In this document: positions 32,702 to 42,073 of the stretch, piece after piece
Layout of the letters: every line of letters begins with the position of its first letter
Numbering within the stretch: the stretch's first letter is position 1
Origin: Acidimicrobiaceae bacterium
GTDB lineage: Bacteria > Actinomycetota > Acidimicrobiia > Acidimicrobiales > Aldehydirespiratoraceae
Length of the DNA stretch: 52,308 bases
Assembly (NCBI GenBank): GCA_028820455.1
Contig: JAPPJC010000016.1
Coordinates: 1-52,308, forward strand
Direction: 5' to 3'
The notes under the pieces: model-generated
Database searches by the model: none
The model's input: only the letters and a program-made list of their open reading frames with translations
Told to the model about the DNA's origin: nothing
Translations under genes and position numbers: made by a program

Positions 32702-33241
32702 TCAACGTGTTTTTTGTGGCGAAAAATCTATCTCAGAAGGAGTAAGTAGATACACTTGGTCGGCTACTCGATCCATTTTCCCATTACGCCCATAACAAAG
32801 ACCGCTAGAAAAATCCACAAGCCGTCGACGTAAATCACGATCCACTGCTTGAAGATTCACAATCACTGCTTGTCCCGACTTAAAAAGATTGCCTATTTCT
32901 TCTGCATCTTGAAAATTATCAGGAGATACTATTTGTGGCTTCCCAAGGGTTTGTCCACTAGCTCCAAAAGAACGGGAAGAAGACACTCGCGAACCCCTGC
33001 CCCTAGGGTTTCCACCACTATCCAACTTGTGAGCATCACTGTTATCAGGGGCAACTGTAATTGGCTGCACGGTACGGCCTAGCATAGAACTATTGGTGAC
33101 AGTCCCACCAGCTGCAGCTGACATCTGATTAAGGTCAGTTGTAGGTGCTGAGACGTCATTTGGATTAAGTGTTTGAGCACCGTAGTTGTCATAATGTTCA
33201 TCGGGACCTAACCCGAGATATATCATGGCTTTTTTCAGCAT
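32702..33241 (-). CDS. sepF: Cell division protein SepF
   Basis: About 179 residues starting MLKKAMIYLGLGPDE at 33241, which matches the amphipathic membrane-binding helix that opens SepF. A longer frame to 33325 adds a Phe/Tyr-rich stretch foreign to the family; AGGA lies just upstream of the chosen ATG. The C-terminal core (QIVSPDNFQDAEEIGNLFKSGQAVIVNLQAVDRDLRRRLVDFSSGLCYGRNGKMDRVADQVYLLTP) is the FtsZ-binding SepF fold, which tethers FtsZ to the membrane in bacteria without FtsA. No ftsA is present in this cluster. Confidence 0.95.
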   Translation of the reverse strand: MLKKAMIYLGLGPDEHYDNYGAQTLNPNDVSAPTTDLNQMSAAAGGTVTNSSMLGRTVQPITVAPDNSDAHKLDSGGNPRGRGSRVSSSRSFGASGQTLGKPQIVSPDNFQDAEEIGNLFKSGQAVIVNLQAVDRDLRRRLVDFSSGLCYGRNGKMDRVADQVYLLTPSEIDFSPQKTR

Positions 33242-33644
33242 ATATCCTGTTTGTCCTTCAAAGAAATAAAGGTAATGTATCCATTCTACATCCAACCGAT
33301 TGTTACGACTGAGGCAGAAAAACACTCATCAATGTTACATATAACCTGAATACAATTAAAGCACACTAAAATAGTAGAATAACGCAACCAGCAGCAAAAA
33401 ACATTGCTAGCTGGTTAATTCTTATTTGTGCAAGAGCACCATAGTGGTGCTTCTACGTAATATTGTAATGGGCGATATTGTAAATTGTAACGATTGTACA
33501 CAGTAACGCTACAATTGAGACATACAAAATGAACAATGCGACTTAATTGTAAAGAAAGCCTGATCATCAAACTTCGGCTCTCAGTGTCCGTTCGATGCCA
33601 GCCCGCAGTTGGATCACACTGAAATTTTATCTGCAATTCACTGA
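33242..33644 (-). promoter_or_regulatory. yggS-sepF intergenic region with hairpins and attgtaa repeats
   Basis: 403 bp without a convincing gene. It contains a 7-bp perfect hairpin (agcacca/tggtgct, 33434-33450). Four attgta-type repeats lie within 38 bp (33462, 33477, 33484, 33493), with another at 33546; on the coding strand each reads TACAAT, like a -10 hexamer. Near the yggS stop is a tcagtgt/acactga inverted repeat about 42 bp across (33580-33621). This is the likely sepF promoter and separates it from yggS. Confidence 0.55.
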
Positions 33645-34322
33645 CTAAGGCCTAACACCCAATAAGCTTTGTCCTATTCGAACCATTGTCGCTCCTTCCT
33701 CAACAGCAACTTCCAAATCTGTGGACATTCCCATTGAACAATGCGGTAACCCTAGTTCGTCTGCCATATGACGCAACTGCCGAAAACAGTGACGTGATTC
33801 TGCTAAAGATCTTTGCGGACCTATAGTCATCAATCCCAAAAGATTTAACTTCGAGTCATCAATTCGTGATGCCAAAGTCTCCACAGCAGATGGTTCACAA
33901 CCGCCCTGTGAAGCAGCTCCAGTTAAATTGACTTGCAACAACACATCCACACTTTCAGTTCTGCGGCCAGCCTCATCGACCCTCCGGCTAATCTCATCGA
34001 CAATCACGACCCGGTCTATGCTCTGCCAAACATCGACACAAGCTGCTAGTTTCCTAACTTTGTTACGCTGTAAGCGGCCGATGAAATGCACTCGAAGTGA
34101 AGGTTTGAGACTTACTGCAGCTAGCTTTGCCACACATTCCTGCGCGTAGCTTTCACCTATATCAACGATTCCACAACGGGCTACTGCCTCAACTGTGAGA
34201 GCATCAAATGCCTTAGTCACAGCAACGATGCGCACATCGTGGTCTGGTCGCCCAGCAGCAGCGATAATACGAGCCTGCACATCATCATAACGCTTCAAGA
34301 TCTGGGATTCGGCTAGTGCCAT
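33645..34322 (-). CDS. yggS: YggS/YlmE-type PLP homeostasis protein
   Basis: 225 residues of the alanine-racemase-fold PLP-binding family. The PLP lysine lies in VRIVAVTKAFD, and HFIGRLQRNKVRKL and the C-terminal SMGMSTDLEVAVEEGATMVRIGQSLLG (phosphate site) are typical. These proteins buffer pyridoxal phosphate and have no racemase activity of their own. In actinobacteria the gene normally follows ftsZ and pgeF; here pgeF is absent and yggS follows ftsZ directly. Confidence 0.93.
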   Translation of the reverse strand: MALAESQILKRYDDVQARIIAAAGRPDHDVRIVAVTKAFDALTVEAVARCGIVDIGESYAQECVAKLAAVSLKPSLRVHFIGRLQRNKVRKLAACVDVWQSIDRVVIVDEISRRVDEAGRRTESVDVLLQVNLTGAASQGGCEPSAVETLASRIDDSKLNLLGLMTIGPQRSLAESRHCFRQLRHMADELGLPHCSMGMSTDLEVAVEEGATMVRIGQSLLGVRP

Positions 34323-34573
34323 GTGATCTTGAACTGTGAGACTAGAAGCCTACACGGGTCACATGAACACGGCAAGACACGAAATCTTCGCAGAACCTCT
34401 TCACACCTTTTCTGTACAACTTCTGAAACAAGCTTAGTAGACCAGCCGAACAAAAACTCCGCAAAAACTCTCTACAACTTTTAAGACTTCATTCGGTGTC
34501 CATATTCGCATCGAACCTATATCTCCACTGAACACTGCATGGAATATCCAGTTGATCTGACTTGGATATCAAA

Positions 34574-35812
34574 CTAACGTAAGAATTCTGGAACATCGAA
34601 TTCATCATCCAGATCTATATTGTCTTTTTCTCCAACTTCAGAACTGTAAGACTCAGCAAAAACATCGGCTATGCCCAGTGAATCCCCGCTTCTTTTACGT
34701 GCATCGCCGGAGCTGGAAGCTGCGTCTTGCGAATTACTCGGTGAACGGCGAGACGAAGAGTAGCTCGACAGGTGAGACGAACCACGACCAGCTAAACGAT
34801 GCCGTGCGGTAGCTGTGCCAGTACTTGTGTAACGTTCCCGCTCGTGGGAGGAGAAACTTTGGCGATCACCGTCGAAACCGGCTGCGATAACAGTAACCTG
34901 CACTTCATCCCCTAAATTGTCGTCAATGACGGTACCAAATATGATATTGGCATCCTGATGGGTGACGGCATGGATCACTTCAGCAGCCTCATGCACTTCC
35001 ATTAAACCCAATTTCGAACTACCTGAAATATTAAGCAAAACACCCAAGGAACGATCAATCGACGACTCCAGCAACGGACTTGATATGGCTGCCTGAGCTG
35101 CTACTGAAGCTCTTCCTTCGCCACTGCCGACCCCGATACCCATCAAGGCACTACCAGCATCTGAAAGCACTGATCGGACATCTGCAAAATCGGTATTGAT
35201 AAGCCCAGGGGTGGTTATCAGATTGGTAATACCGCCCACACCTTGCATCAACACTTCATCGGCCATCCTAAAAGCGTTGATCATCGAGGTTTGCTCATCG
35301 GCAATGGCAATCAGTCGATCATTGGGAATCACAATCAGAGTATCCACCTTCTCTTTAAGACGCTGAATGCCTTCCTCCGCTTGCGTAGCACGTCTTGCTC
35401 CTTCAAAAGTGAACGGGCGGGTAACCACACCGATCGTAAGAGCCCCACCACTCTTAGCCACTTCAGCTACCACGGGAGCAGCCCCTGTTCCCGTACCTCC
35501 GCCTTTACCAGCAGTTATGAACACCATATCGGCACCGGATAAGACTTCGCGTATTTCATCTATGTGCTCTTCAGCTGCTAGACGCCCAATCTCCGGATCG
35601 CTACCAGCACCAAGGCCTCTGGTTAGTTGACGGCCTAAATCAATCTTCTGATCGGCATCGCTCATGCTTAAAGCCTGGGCGTCAGTATTAGCAACTATGA
35701 ACTCAACACCCTGTAAACCAGCATCAATCATTCTGTTCACAGCATTGACACCGCCACCACCCACGCCGATCACTCTAATAACAGCTAGATAACTATGTGG
35801 ATCGGCAATCAC
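34574..35812 (-). CDS. ftsZ: Cell division protein FtsZ
   Basis: 412-residue tubulin-like GTPase that forms the Z-ring. The GTP signature GGGTGTG is at 104-110, with [14 protein letters not shown], the T7 loop [11 protein letters not shown], and the conserved C-terminal tail [10 protein letters not shown] that binds SepF or other partners. A Ser/Arg-rich linker of about 70 residues joins core and tail. The start is GTG at 35812 with GGGAG upstream. A weak inverted repeat (atatcca/tggatat, 34544-34569) follows the stop but lacks a U-tract. It is preceded by a 220-bp gap after ftsQ, enough for a separate promoter. Confidence 0.98.
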   Translation of the reverse strand: MIADPHSYLAVIRVIGVGGGGVNAVNRMIDAGLQGVEFIVANTDAQALSMSDADQKIDLGRQLTRGLGAGSDPEIGRLAAEEHIDEIREVLSGADMVFITAGKGGGTGTGAAPVVAEVAKSGGALTIGVVTRPFTFEGARRATQAEEGIQRLKEKVDTLIVIPNDRLIAIADEQTSMINAFRMADEVLMQGVGGITNLITTPGLINTDFADVRSVLSDAGSALMGIGVGSGEGRASVAAQAAISSPLLESSIDRSLGVLLNISGSSKLGLMEVHEAAEVIHAVTHQDANIIFGTVIDDNLGDEVQVTVIAAGFDGDRQSFSSHERERYTSTGTATARHRLAGRGSSHLSSYSSSRRSPSNSQDAASSSGDARKRSGDSLGIADVFAESYSSEVGEKDNIDLDDEFDVPEFLR

Positions 35813-36032
35813 AAAAAGGTCTCCCTTGCTTCAACTAATACTACTGATATCTCACTTAACTCACTCATAGAGTAAGTATCTTTTAAAACTAGCATTATTT
35901 ACGACTAGGTTGTGTATAGAAATTCAATTTCTTCACACAGTGATCAATATAACAACCGTCTAGTACTCTACAATGCTACAGGTGCTATAGGTAATGTATC
36001 ATCATCTTTGTGATAAGGCATTGTAACCCAGC

Positions 36033-37067
36033 TTATGCTAAAGGGCACATAGGGTGACGCCTAACCGTGACTAGATCGGCCATAGTCAAATCAACATCTA
36101 TAACGCAGTCCAACTCCACACCGACTAGCAAAGCTCGCAACGCTGCCACTTTATCCTCAACAAACTCCAATTCACTGAAATTCGCTGTGGCACCACCTAC
36201 AAGCTGCAGCCCCACTTCTTTATCCGAGCTTATAGTAATAGCATCCACCCAAGGCCACAAATCGTCGGGTATGGAAGTTATCAACAGCAACCCAGGTCTT
36301 GCCTCGGGATGTAAATCACCTAGCCGACCTTCAAAAGGTAGCATGATATGTGGCAACTCAGAAGCAGCCACAGTTCGCAATGATTCCCCGAAAAGGAAAG
36401 GGGCATCCAAGTGAAAGAAAATAGCGTCATCAGCATTTGTGGTATCCTCGGTATCACTGGATTTTTCTAATTCGATGGAAACACCAGCGAGATCTGCAAA
36501 ATATTGTTCGACGCTGAAATCATTTGAACCGTCTACTTCTGCCTCTATACGGTTCGACTCCGACTCTACACCGTGTACCAGCGAATCCTCAGCCGAAGAG
36601 GGTAAGATCGATTGCTGTTCATAGACATATTGGCGACTTATCGCATAGCCGTATGAATCCAGAAGAACTACTGTGTCACCTTCGGCTGGTACGGTTGCCA
36701 CGGGAATTCGCGGCTCTACAGATATGTGCACAGTTCTAGGCCACTTACGTCTAACCTCGGCTGAAGCGACCCATGGCAGAGTTTCAACGTCTTCTGCTAC
36801 GTCAGCCAGCCTGAAGTCAAACATGGCTAACCCTTTTCGCAATCCTGAGGCTTGAAGAACTTCAGCACGGTCAATGCCATCTACTCCGAAAACAACCATC
36901 CGCTGAAGTTTCAACAATTCTGTTTGACCGACAGTCCAACCTCCAGTAGCAATCAGTGTCAAGCCCAGCAATGTCAACAGCACACGCAGACGACGTCTAC
37001 CCCGAGCTCTGAGAACTGCTATACGGCGATCACGTATACGTGGATCAATCACTGAGGTGGAACTCAT
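36033..37067 (-). CDS. ftsQ: Cell division protein FtsQ
   Basis: 344 residues. An Arg-rich cytoplasmic N-terminus (RIRDRRIAVLRARGRRRLR) leads into one membrane segment (about 29-50), then a POTRA domain (LQRMVVFGVDGIDRAEVLQASGL, VETLPWVASAEVRRKWPRTVHISVEPRIPVA). The rest is the extracellular FtsQ domain. Longer than usual (about 250-300): an acidic Ser/Asp/Glu stretch (about 160-225) interrupts the C-terminal part. FtsQ, with FtsL, recruits late divisome proteins. The start overlaps the murB stop by 4 bp, so translation is probably coupled. Confidence 0.9.
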   Translation of the reverse strand: MSSTSVIDPRIRDRRIAVLRARGRRRLRVLLTLLGLTLIATGGWTVGQTELLKLQRMVVFGVDGIDRAEVLQASGLRKGLAMFDFRLADVAEDVETLPWVASAEVRRKWPRTVHISVEPRIPVATVPAEGDTVVLLDSYGYAISRQYVYEQQSILPSSAEDSLVHGVESESNRIEAEVDGSNDFSVEQYFADLAGVSIELEKSSDTEDTTNADDAIFFHLDAPFLFGESLRTVAASELPHIMLPFEGRLGDLHPEARPGLLLITSIPDDLWPWVDAITISSDKEVGLQLVGGATANFSELEFVEDKVAALRALLVGVELDCVIDVDLTMADLVTVRRHPMCPLA

Positions 37068-38122
37068 CGTAGTGCTTGAACCTCTTCAGGAGAAAAACCG
37101 ACGAGGCGAGTCTCAACATCCAAACTGAGATCATAAACATCCAAAACCCTGTTGTGGAGTTCAATCATGAGGGAGAGGACATCCCGCGAGCAGCCTCCTT
37201 TATCAACCTGAATAAAGTTAGCATGCTTTGAGGACACTTCTGCTGTGGCATTCCGTAGCCCTTTACCTCCGGCAGATTCGATAAGCCGTCCCGCACTGTC
37301 GTTCGGCGGGTTGACAAATACCGAGCCCGCATTACGACCTGACGGTTGATTTGTTTTTCTCCGGTTGACTACTGCAAACAAATTATCTAAAACGGTTCCT
37401 CTGTCAGTTCGAGTGAGTTGCAGTTTTACCGATATAACGACCTGATACGTACTGAGATTGCTCTTACGGTAGTCAAGATCGAGATCAGATGGTCTCAATG
37501 TAGAAACCAGACCGCTTTCAAGGTCAAAAACATCGACACTCACAAGCACTTCAGAAATATCGGAGCCGTGGCAACCAGCATTCATACGCACAGCTCCACC
37601 AACCGTCCCGGGTACCCCGACCGCCCATTCAAAACCGCTTAAACCAGCATCAGCACAAGCGCGTGCTAACACTGGCATCCTTACGCCACCGCCCGCTGTT
37701 ACCTCTACAGCGTCTTTGGTGGCTACGTCTTCCTCTGCGGTGTCATTGGTTTCTACGTCTTCACGAATCGCATTTTCGGTGTTGTCGATCTGAAATCGCT
37801 GAAAACCGTCACCCAACATAACCACCAAGCCATCAAAACCGCGGTCGGCTACCAGCAAATTGGATCCTCTGCCCAACACTAAAACCGGTGCCGCTGAAAC
37901 ACCTGCTTCAACAGCTTCACGGACAATAGCACGAGCGACAGTTATGAGGTCTGCCAGGTCGTTGACGGTTAACATCAGCTTTGCCGGACCACCCGTTCGG
38001 TAAGTGTTGAACCTAGCGAGAGACTGGCCCAAAAGCAGCGAAGAACCTACCGAAGAATCCGCTAGCAGTTGAGCGAGTCTGGTCGTACGATCACAAACTG
38101 CTGTTGACATAGCCGTAGTCAC
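37064..38122 (-). CDS. murB: UDP-N-acetylenolpyruvoylglucosamine reductase
   Basis: 352 residues. Reduces UDP-GlcNAc-enolpyruvate to UDP-MurNAc with NADPH and FAD. FAD-domain motifs: FNTYRTGGPAKLML, VLGRGSNLLVADRGFDG, GVPGTVGGAVRMNAGCHG; catalytic Ser in GRNAGSVFVNP. A short acidic insert of Thr/Asp/Glu/Val repeats (about 113-135) sits in the FAD domain and is not part of the conserved fold. murB lies between murC and ftsQ, overlapping each by 1-4 bp. Confidence 0.95.
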   Translation of the reverse strand: MTTAMSTAVCDRTTRLAQLLADSSVGSSLLLGQSLARFNTYRTGGPAKLMLTVNDLADLITVARAIVREAVEAGVSAAPVLVLGRGSNLLVADRGFDGLVVMLGDGFQRFQIDNTENAIREDVETNDTAEEDVATKDAVEVTAGGGVRMPVLARACADAGLSGFEWAVGVPGTVGGAVRMNAGCHGSDISEVLVSVDVFDLESGLVSTLRPSDLDLDYRKSNLSTYQVVISVKLQLTRTDRGTVLDNLFAVVNRRKTNQPSGRNAGSVFVNPPNDSAGRLIESAGGKGLRNATAEVSSKHANFIQVDKGGCSRDVLSLMIELHNRVLDVYDLSLDVETRLVGFSPEEVQALR

Positions 38123-39513
38123 TAACGTTTGTCAAATTTGAGACGCTCTATGACCATATCTGCCAGCGCGGTCAAGTCACCCGCATTCAAAGTCAGACAA
38201 AGATCACCCGGCTGCAATCTTTTTTCAAGCCAGTCGGCTGCTTCTTCAAGCTTACGCATCCATGCGACTTCACACCAAGGATTTGCATCCAGTACTGCGT
38301 CTAATATTACTTTCGAAGTAACACCCGGTCGAGGCTTCTCTCCTGCCGGGTAAATCTCTGTAATCACAAGGTGATCAGCTGCTCTGAAAGAATTAGCAAA
38401 AGTGTGACCTACAGTGGCAGTTCGACTATAACGATGAGGCTGAAAAACGCAGATAATCCGCTGCCAGTCACCCGTGTGAGCTGCATCCAAAGCTGCCTCC
38501 ACCTCGGTGGGTAGATGAGCATAATCATCTATAAACGTAATACCAGCAAAATTACCACGAAATTCAAAGCGTCGAGATACTCCACCGAAACGCTTTAAGG
38601 CATCAACTGCGGCATTGAAAGAAGCACCAGCCAAAAGTGCTGCTACAGTAGCAGCAGCAGCGTTGTAAGCATTATGCCAACCGGGTAGGGGTAACTCTAT
38701 ACGACCCAGTTTTTCTCCCGCAAAACCAAAATCAAAACCACTTACCGGCATTGTCAGTGAAACATCGGTCATCTGATAATCAGCATCAGGCGACGTGCCG
38801 TAACTCACTGCTTGAACTTCTTTACCAAGACATGCCGCTGTTTCATCGTCAGCGCAAACGATAGCAGTGTCACCTGAAGAGAGAAACCGAGCGAAAGCAG
38901 CCTCAAGCTCGGGGATGCTGTTTTCATAGGCTTCAAGATGATCAGGCTCTACATTTGCCACCACAGCAATTTCAGGTTTCAAAGCCAAAAAAGTGCGATC
39001 ACTTTCATCGGCTTCCACAATGAACCACTTGCCCTTACCCCAAGATGCGCCAGTGCCTACCTCATTGACATCCCCACCGATAATGAACGACGGATCCAAA
39101 CCAGCTTCTACCAAAACCATCGCCAACATCGAACTGATAGTGGTTTTGCCGTGTGTACCTGCTACAGCAATAGTGCTACGACTAGCTGCAATGAGCGGAA
39201 GGATATCACGACGCCGCATGACTGGCACTCCCACATCATGGGCGGCTTGCACTTCTGGATTGTTTCGGCCAATCGCCGAAGACGCCAAAACCACTCTCGC
39301 GGACCCTATATTCTGTGCATCGTGGCCTATGGCAACTGCTACACCTTCAGCTCGGAGTCGAGTTACGACCGGGCTATCCCGTAAATCTGATCCGGTCACC
39401 TTATGACCCATAGCCACTAATACTGAAGCTATGGCACCCATACCAGCTCCACCAGCACCAATCACATGCACTGCTGTGGGTGTTGAAACGTCGAGCATGT
39501 CCGGCACAGTCAC
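38122..39513 (-). CDS. murC: UDP-N-acetylmuramate-L-alanine ligase
   Basis: 463-residue Mur ligase that adds L-Ala to UDP-MurNAc. N-terminal Rossmann motif HVIGAGGAGMGAIA, ATP P-loop AGTHGKTT, EADESDRTF, central NVEPDHLE and the C-terminal DDYAHLPTEVEA and VFQPHRYSR motifs are all present. It overlaps murG by 4 bp and murB by 1 bp. First step of stem-peptide assembly; murD and murE are in the same cluster, murF is not. Confidence 0.97.
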   Translation of the reverse strand: MTVPDMLDVSTPTAVHVIGAGGAGMGAIASVLVAMGHKVTGSDLRDSPVVTRLRAEGVAVAIGHDAQNIGSARVVLASSAIGRNNPEVQAAHDVGVPVMRRRDILPLIAASRSTIAVAGTHGKTTISSMLAMVLVEAGLDPSFIIGGDVNEVGTGASWGKGKWFIVEADESDRTFLALKPEIAVVANVEPDHLEAYENSIPELEAAFARFLSSGDTAIVCADDETAACLGKEVQAVSYGTSPDADYQMTDVSLTMPVSGFDFGFAGEKLGRIELPLPGWHNAYNAAAATVAALLAGASFNAAVDALKRFGGVSRRFEFRGNFAGITFIDDYAHLPTEVEAALDAAHTGDWQRIICVFQPHRYSRTATVGHTFANSFRAADHLVITEIYPAGEKPRPGVTSKVILDAVLDANPWCEVAWMRKLEEAADWLEKRLQPGDLCLTLNAGDLTALADMVIERLKFDKR

Positions 39514-40712
39514 GATATTTGTGAAGTCACACCAGGACGAGGGCGAAGAGCGTACTTTTCCAGTAAATCCGCTATATCGCTTGCAGCATTCGGTTGTTCT
39601 AGCTTTTTAGCAGCATGAGACATGGATCGAAGGATATCTTCATCAGCTAACAATGAATCTACTTCAGCGATAAGTTCCATGCCATCCAACCTGCTATCAG
39701 GAATCATCACTGCAGCACCAGCATTTACCAATACTTGAGCGTTAGCAGTTTGGTGGTCTCGAGGTGCACCTGCTAACGGCACCAAAACAGCGGGAGTCGC
39801 TGTTGCGGCAAGTTCTGCTGCTGTTGTCGCACCAGCTCGGCATATCACAAGATCAGCTGCAGCGTAGATAGTAGACATGTCGTCCTGATAATCCAGCAAA
39901 TCGTAAACTAGTTTGCATTCGCTGTTTCGCCTATCAGGAACTTGCGCTTTGACTTCGGTGTATTCGCGATGGCCTGAAATGTGTATTAGATGCATATCAT
40001 CGCGATATCTCCAGCTAGATTCAATTTCAGCTGATACTGCCTGCGCTACTGCAGTGTTGATGCTACGAGCTCCTAGTGATCCACCGAAGACAACCACCAA
40101 ATGGCGGTTATCCTCAACTCCTAAAGCTAAACGAGCGTTAGAACGTCCTGAGGTTCGGTCAACTTCCAGGATGTCGGACCTAACAGGATTTCCCACCCAT
40201 CTAGCACCTCTGATCTTAGTGTGGGGAAAAGCAACAGCAGAGCAGGTGGCCAAATAGCTCAATAGCCGATTAGCAGCTCCCGCTACAGCATTCTGCTCCA
40301 TAACAATCAACGGAATCCGTCTGACTGCTGCCGCCATCCCACAAGCCACCGACGCATAACCGCCTAAGCCGACCATTATGGCAGGACGGTATCTGCCAAG
40401 AAGTCTCCAAGCCTGAACGAAAGAACCCAGCAGCTTGAAGACAGCCATTACATTCGCAAAAGTCAAACGGCGTTGCAATCCCCTACCAGACAGGACACTA
40501 AGCCGAAAACCTGCTTCTGGAACTAAACGAGTTTCAACACCCCTACGACTACCCACCCAACGTACCATCCTGCTCGAAGTACCCCGCCTTACAATTTCTG
40601 CAGCAACGCTAAGCCCAGGAAGCACATGACCTGCTGTGCCACCACCTGCGATGACAACCCAACATCGTTTATTCGTCGGCATCGTCGTTTTACTTCGTCT
40701 GTCGGGCAACAT
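39510..40712 (-). CDS. murG: UDP-GlcNAc:lipid I GlcNAc transferase
   Basis: 400 residues as read from ATG 40712. An alternative ATG at 40682 (MPTNKRCWVVIAGGGTAGH) is nearer the usual family start and would remove the 23-bp overlap with ftsW; neither has a strong ribosome site. GT28 fold: GGGTAGHVLPGLSVA, SLGARSIN, CRAGATTAAELAATATPAVLVPL with DHQTANA donor site. It makes lipid II on the cytoplasmic face of the membrane. Confidence 0.95.
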   Translation of the reverse strand: MLPDRRSKTTMPTNKRCWVVIAGGGTAGHVLPGLSVAAEIVRRGTSSRMVRWVGSRRGVETRLVPEAGFRLSVLSGRGLQRRLTFANVMAVFKLLGSFVQAWRLLGRYRPAIMVGLGGYASVACGMAAAVRRIPLIVMEQNAVAGAANRLLSYLATCSAVAFPHTKIRGARWVGNPVRSDILEVDRTSGRSNARLALGVEDNRHLVVVFGGSLGARSINTAVAQAVSAEIESSWRYRDDMHLIHISGHREYTEVKAQVPDRRNSECKLVYDLLDYQDDMSTIYAAADLVICRAGATTAAELAATATPAVLVPLAGAPRDHQTANAQVLVNAGAAVMIPDSRLDGMELIAEVDSLLADEDILRSMSHAAKKLEQPNAASDIADLLEKYALRPRPGVTSQIS

Positions 40713-42018
40713 TCAACAATAGGCCAATAGCCGTCATGCTCACTACCAACGATGACCCCCCATACGACAGGAACGGAAGTGTCAAACCAACCACGGGAAA
40801 GAGTGCCGAAACAGCTCCTATGTTAATTGCAGCTTGCATCAATATCCAGGTGGTAAGCCCTACCGCTAGTAACATGCCCAAACGGTCGGGCGATCTCATG
40901 GCCACACAAAATCCAGCCACACCGATAACCCCGAACAGTAGGATTACGAATAAAGTTCCGAATAGTCCCAATTCTTCGCCTATTATCGCAAAAATGAAAT
41001 CGGTATGAGCGTAAGGCAAGAACCCCCATTTTGCCCGACTCTCACCTAGACCAACTCCGTAAAGACCGCCTGAAGCTAAGGCTTGCAAAGACTGCAAAGG
41101 CTGATAACCCCTGCCAAGAGGATCATCCCAGGGATTGAGGAAGCCCAATATTCTCTCTCGACGCCAAGGCGAAAAAACTATCATCATCAAAACAGCACCC
41201 GCACCGAGCATTCCAATGGATACCAACGACCTGATACGTGTACCCGCAAACCAAAGAATAGTTATGACTATTATCGCTATCATCACACTACCCCCCAGGT
41301 GAGGTTGTAGCATTATCAACCCCATCAGGGTCACGGTAACAGCCATCACCGGACGCAAGGTTGCACGGTTGTTTTCAATCGACCGGCCTTCTCGAGCTAG
41401 AAGATCAGCTACAAAAAGCACCAGTGCCAATTTAGCTAACTCCGACGTTTGAAACGTTAGAGGCCCGACTTTCAGCCAACGCTGCGCACCGTTCACCATA
41501 ATCCCAAAAGTTGGAATCACGGTAGCCGCTAATAATCCAATCACAATTAGCAGCCCTGCTGATGCAATATCTCTCCATAGATGATAGTCGATTCTTATCA
41601 TGATGGTCAAAGCCAGAAAACCTGCGCATACTCCGATCATATGACGTTTGAAGAACGTCCAAGCTGAATTGGTGTCAGCCAGGCTGGGGGCTGCTGTAGC
41701 TGACAATCCCATTATCACACCGATCATCACTAAGATAGTGACCGATAAGAAAATCAGTAAAAACAGTCCAGTACGCCGACCGACAGGATGACGAGTACCG
41801 GGATGACGAGTGCGTTTAAGACTATGTTCTTTCTTAGAGTTCTGTTCTTTAGGCTTCGCAACCCGTTTGCGCTCTTTTCTGTGCGCTTTCGTGCCACGTG
41901 CGTTGTGTCGACGAACGCTCCTGAGATTGCGTGTCTTCACGGTTTTTGTTTTTGCGTGTGTAGTTGCGTGCCTGTTCTTGCTTGACAACCGCGGAGACCT
42001 TCTGCTTGTTGCTCGCAT
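40690..42018 (-). CDS. ftsW: FtsW/SEDS peptidoglycan polymerase with basic tail
   Basis: 442 residues. About ten membrane segments from residue 84 carry SEDS motifs (NGAQRWLKVGPLTFQTSELAKLALVLF, GRGYQPLQSLQALASGGLYGVGLG, HTDFIFAIIGEELG, LPFLSYGGSSL). It is the septal glycan polymerase partner of FtsI. The first 84 residues are exceptional: 30 Lys/Arg and only three acidic residues, all predicted cytoplasmic. SEDS proteins usually have a tail of 10-40 residues. murD ends 55 bp upstream; murG begins within its last codons. Confidence 0.95.
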   Translation of the reverse strand: MRATSRRSPRLSSKNRHATTHAKTKTVKTRNLRSVRRHNARGTKAHRKERKRVAKPKEQNSKKEHSLKRTRHPGTRHPVGRRTGLFLLIFLSVTILVMIGVIMGLSATAAPSLADTNSAWTFFKRHMIGVCAGFLALTIMIRIDYHLWRDIASAGLLIVIGLLAATVIPTFGIMVNGAQRWLKVGPLTFQTSELAKLALVLFVADLLAREGRSIENNRATLRPVMAVTVTLMGLIMLQPHLGGSVMIAIIVITILWFAGTRIRSLVSIGMLGAGAVLMMIVFSPWRRERILGFLNPWDDPLGRGYQPLQSLQALASGGLYGVGLGESRAKWGFLPYAHTDFIFAIIGEELGLFGTLFVILLFGVIGVAGFCVAMRSPDRLGMLLAVGLTTWILMQAAINIGAVSALFPVVGLTLPFLSYGGSSLVVSMTAIGLLLNVARQTK

Positions 42019-42073
42019 ATCTACCTTCAGCGACTACCGACGACGGATTGAGGCTTGATATTGCTGTAAACGT

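Noticed and set aside
33580-33621. Possible tRNA-like fold near the yggS stop
   Set aside because: Only an outer 7-bp stem; no T-loop or anticodon arm, no CCA-end acceptor stem.
34544-34569. Terminator after ftsZ
   Set aside because: A 7-8 bp stem is present but no U-tract follows on the coding strand.
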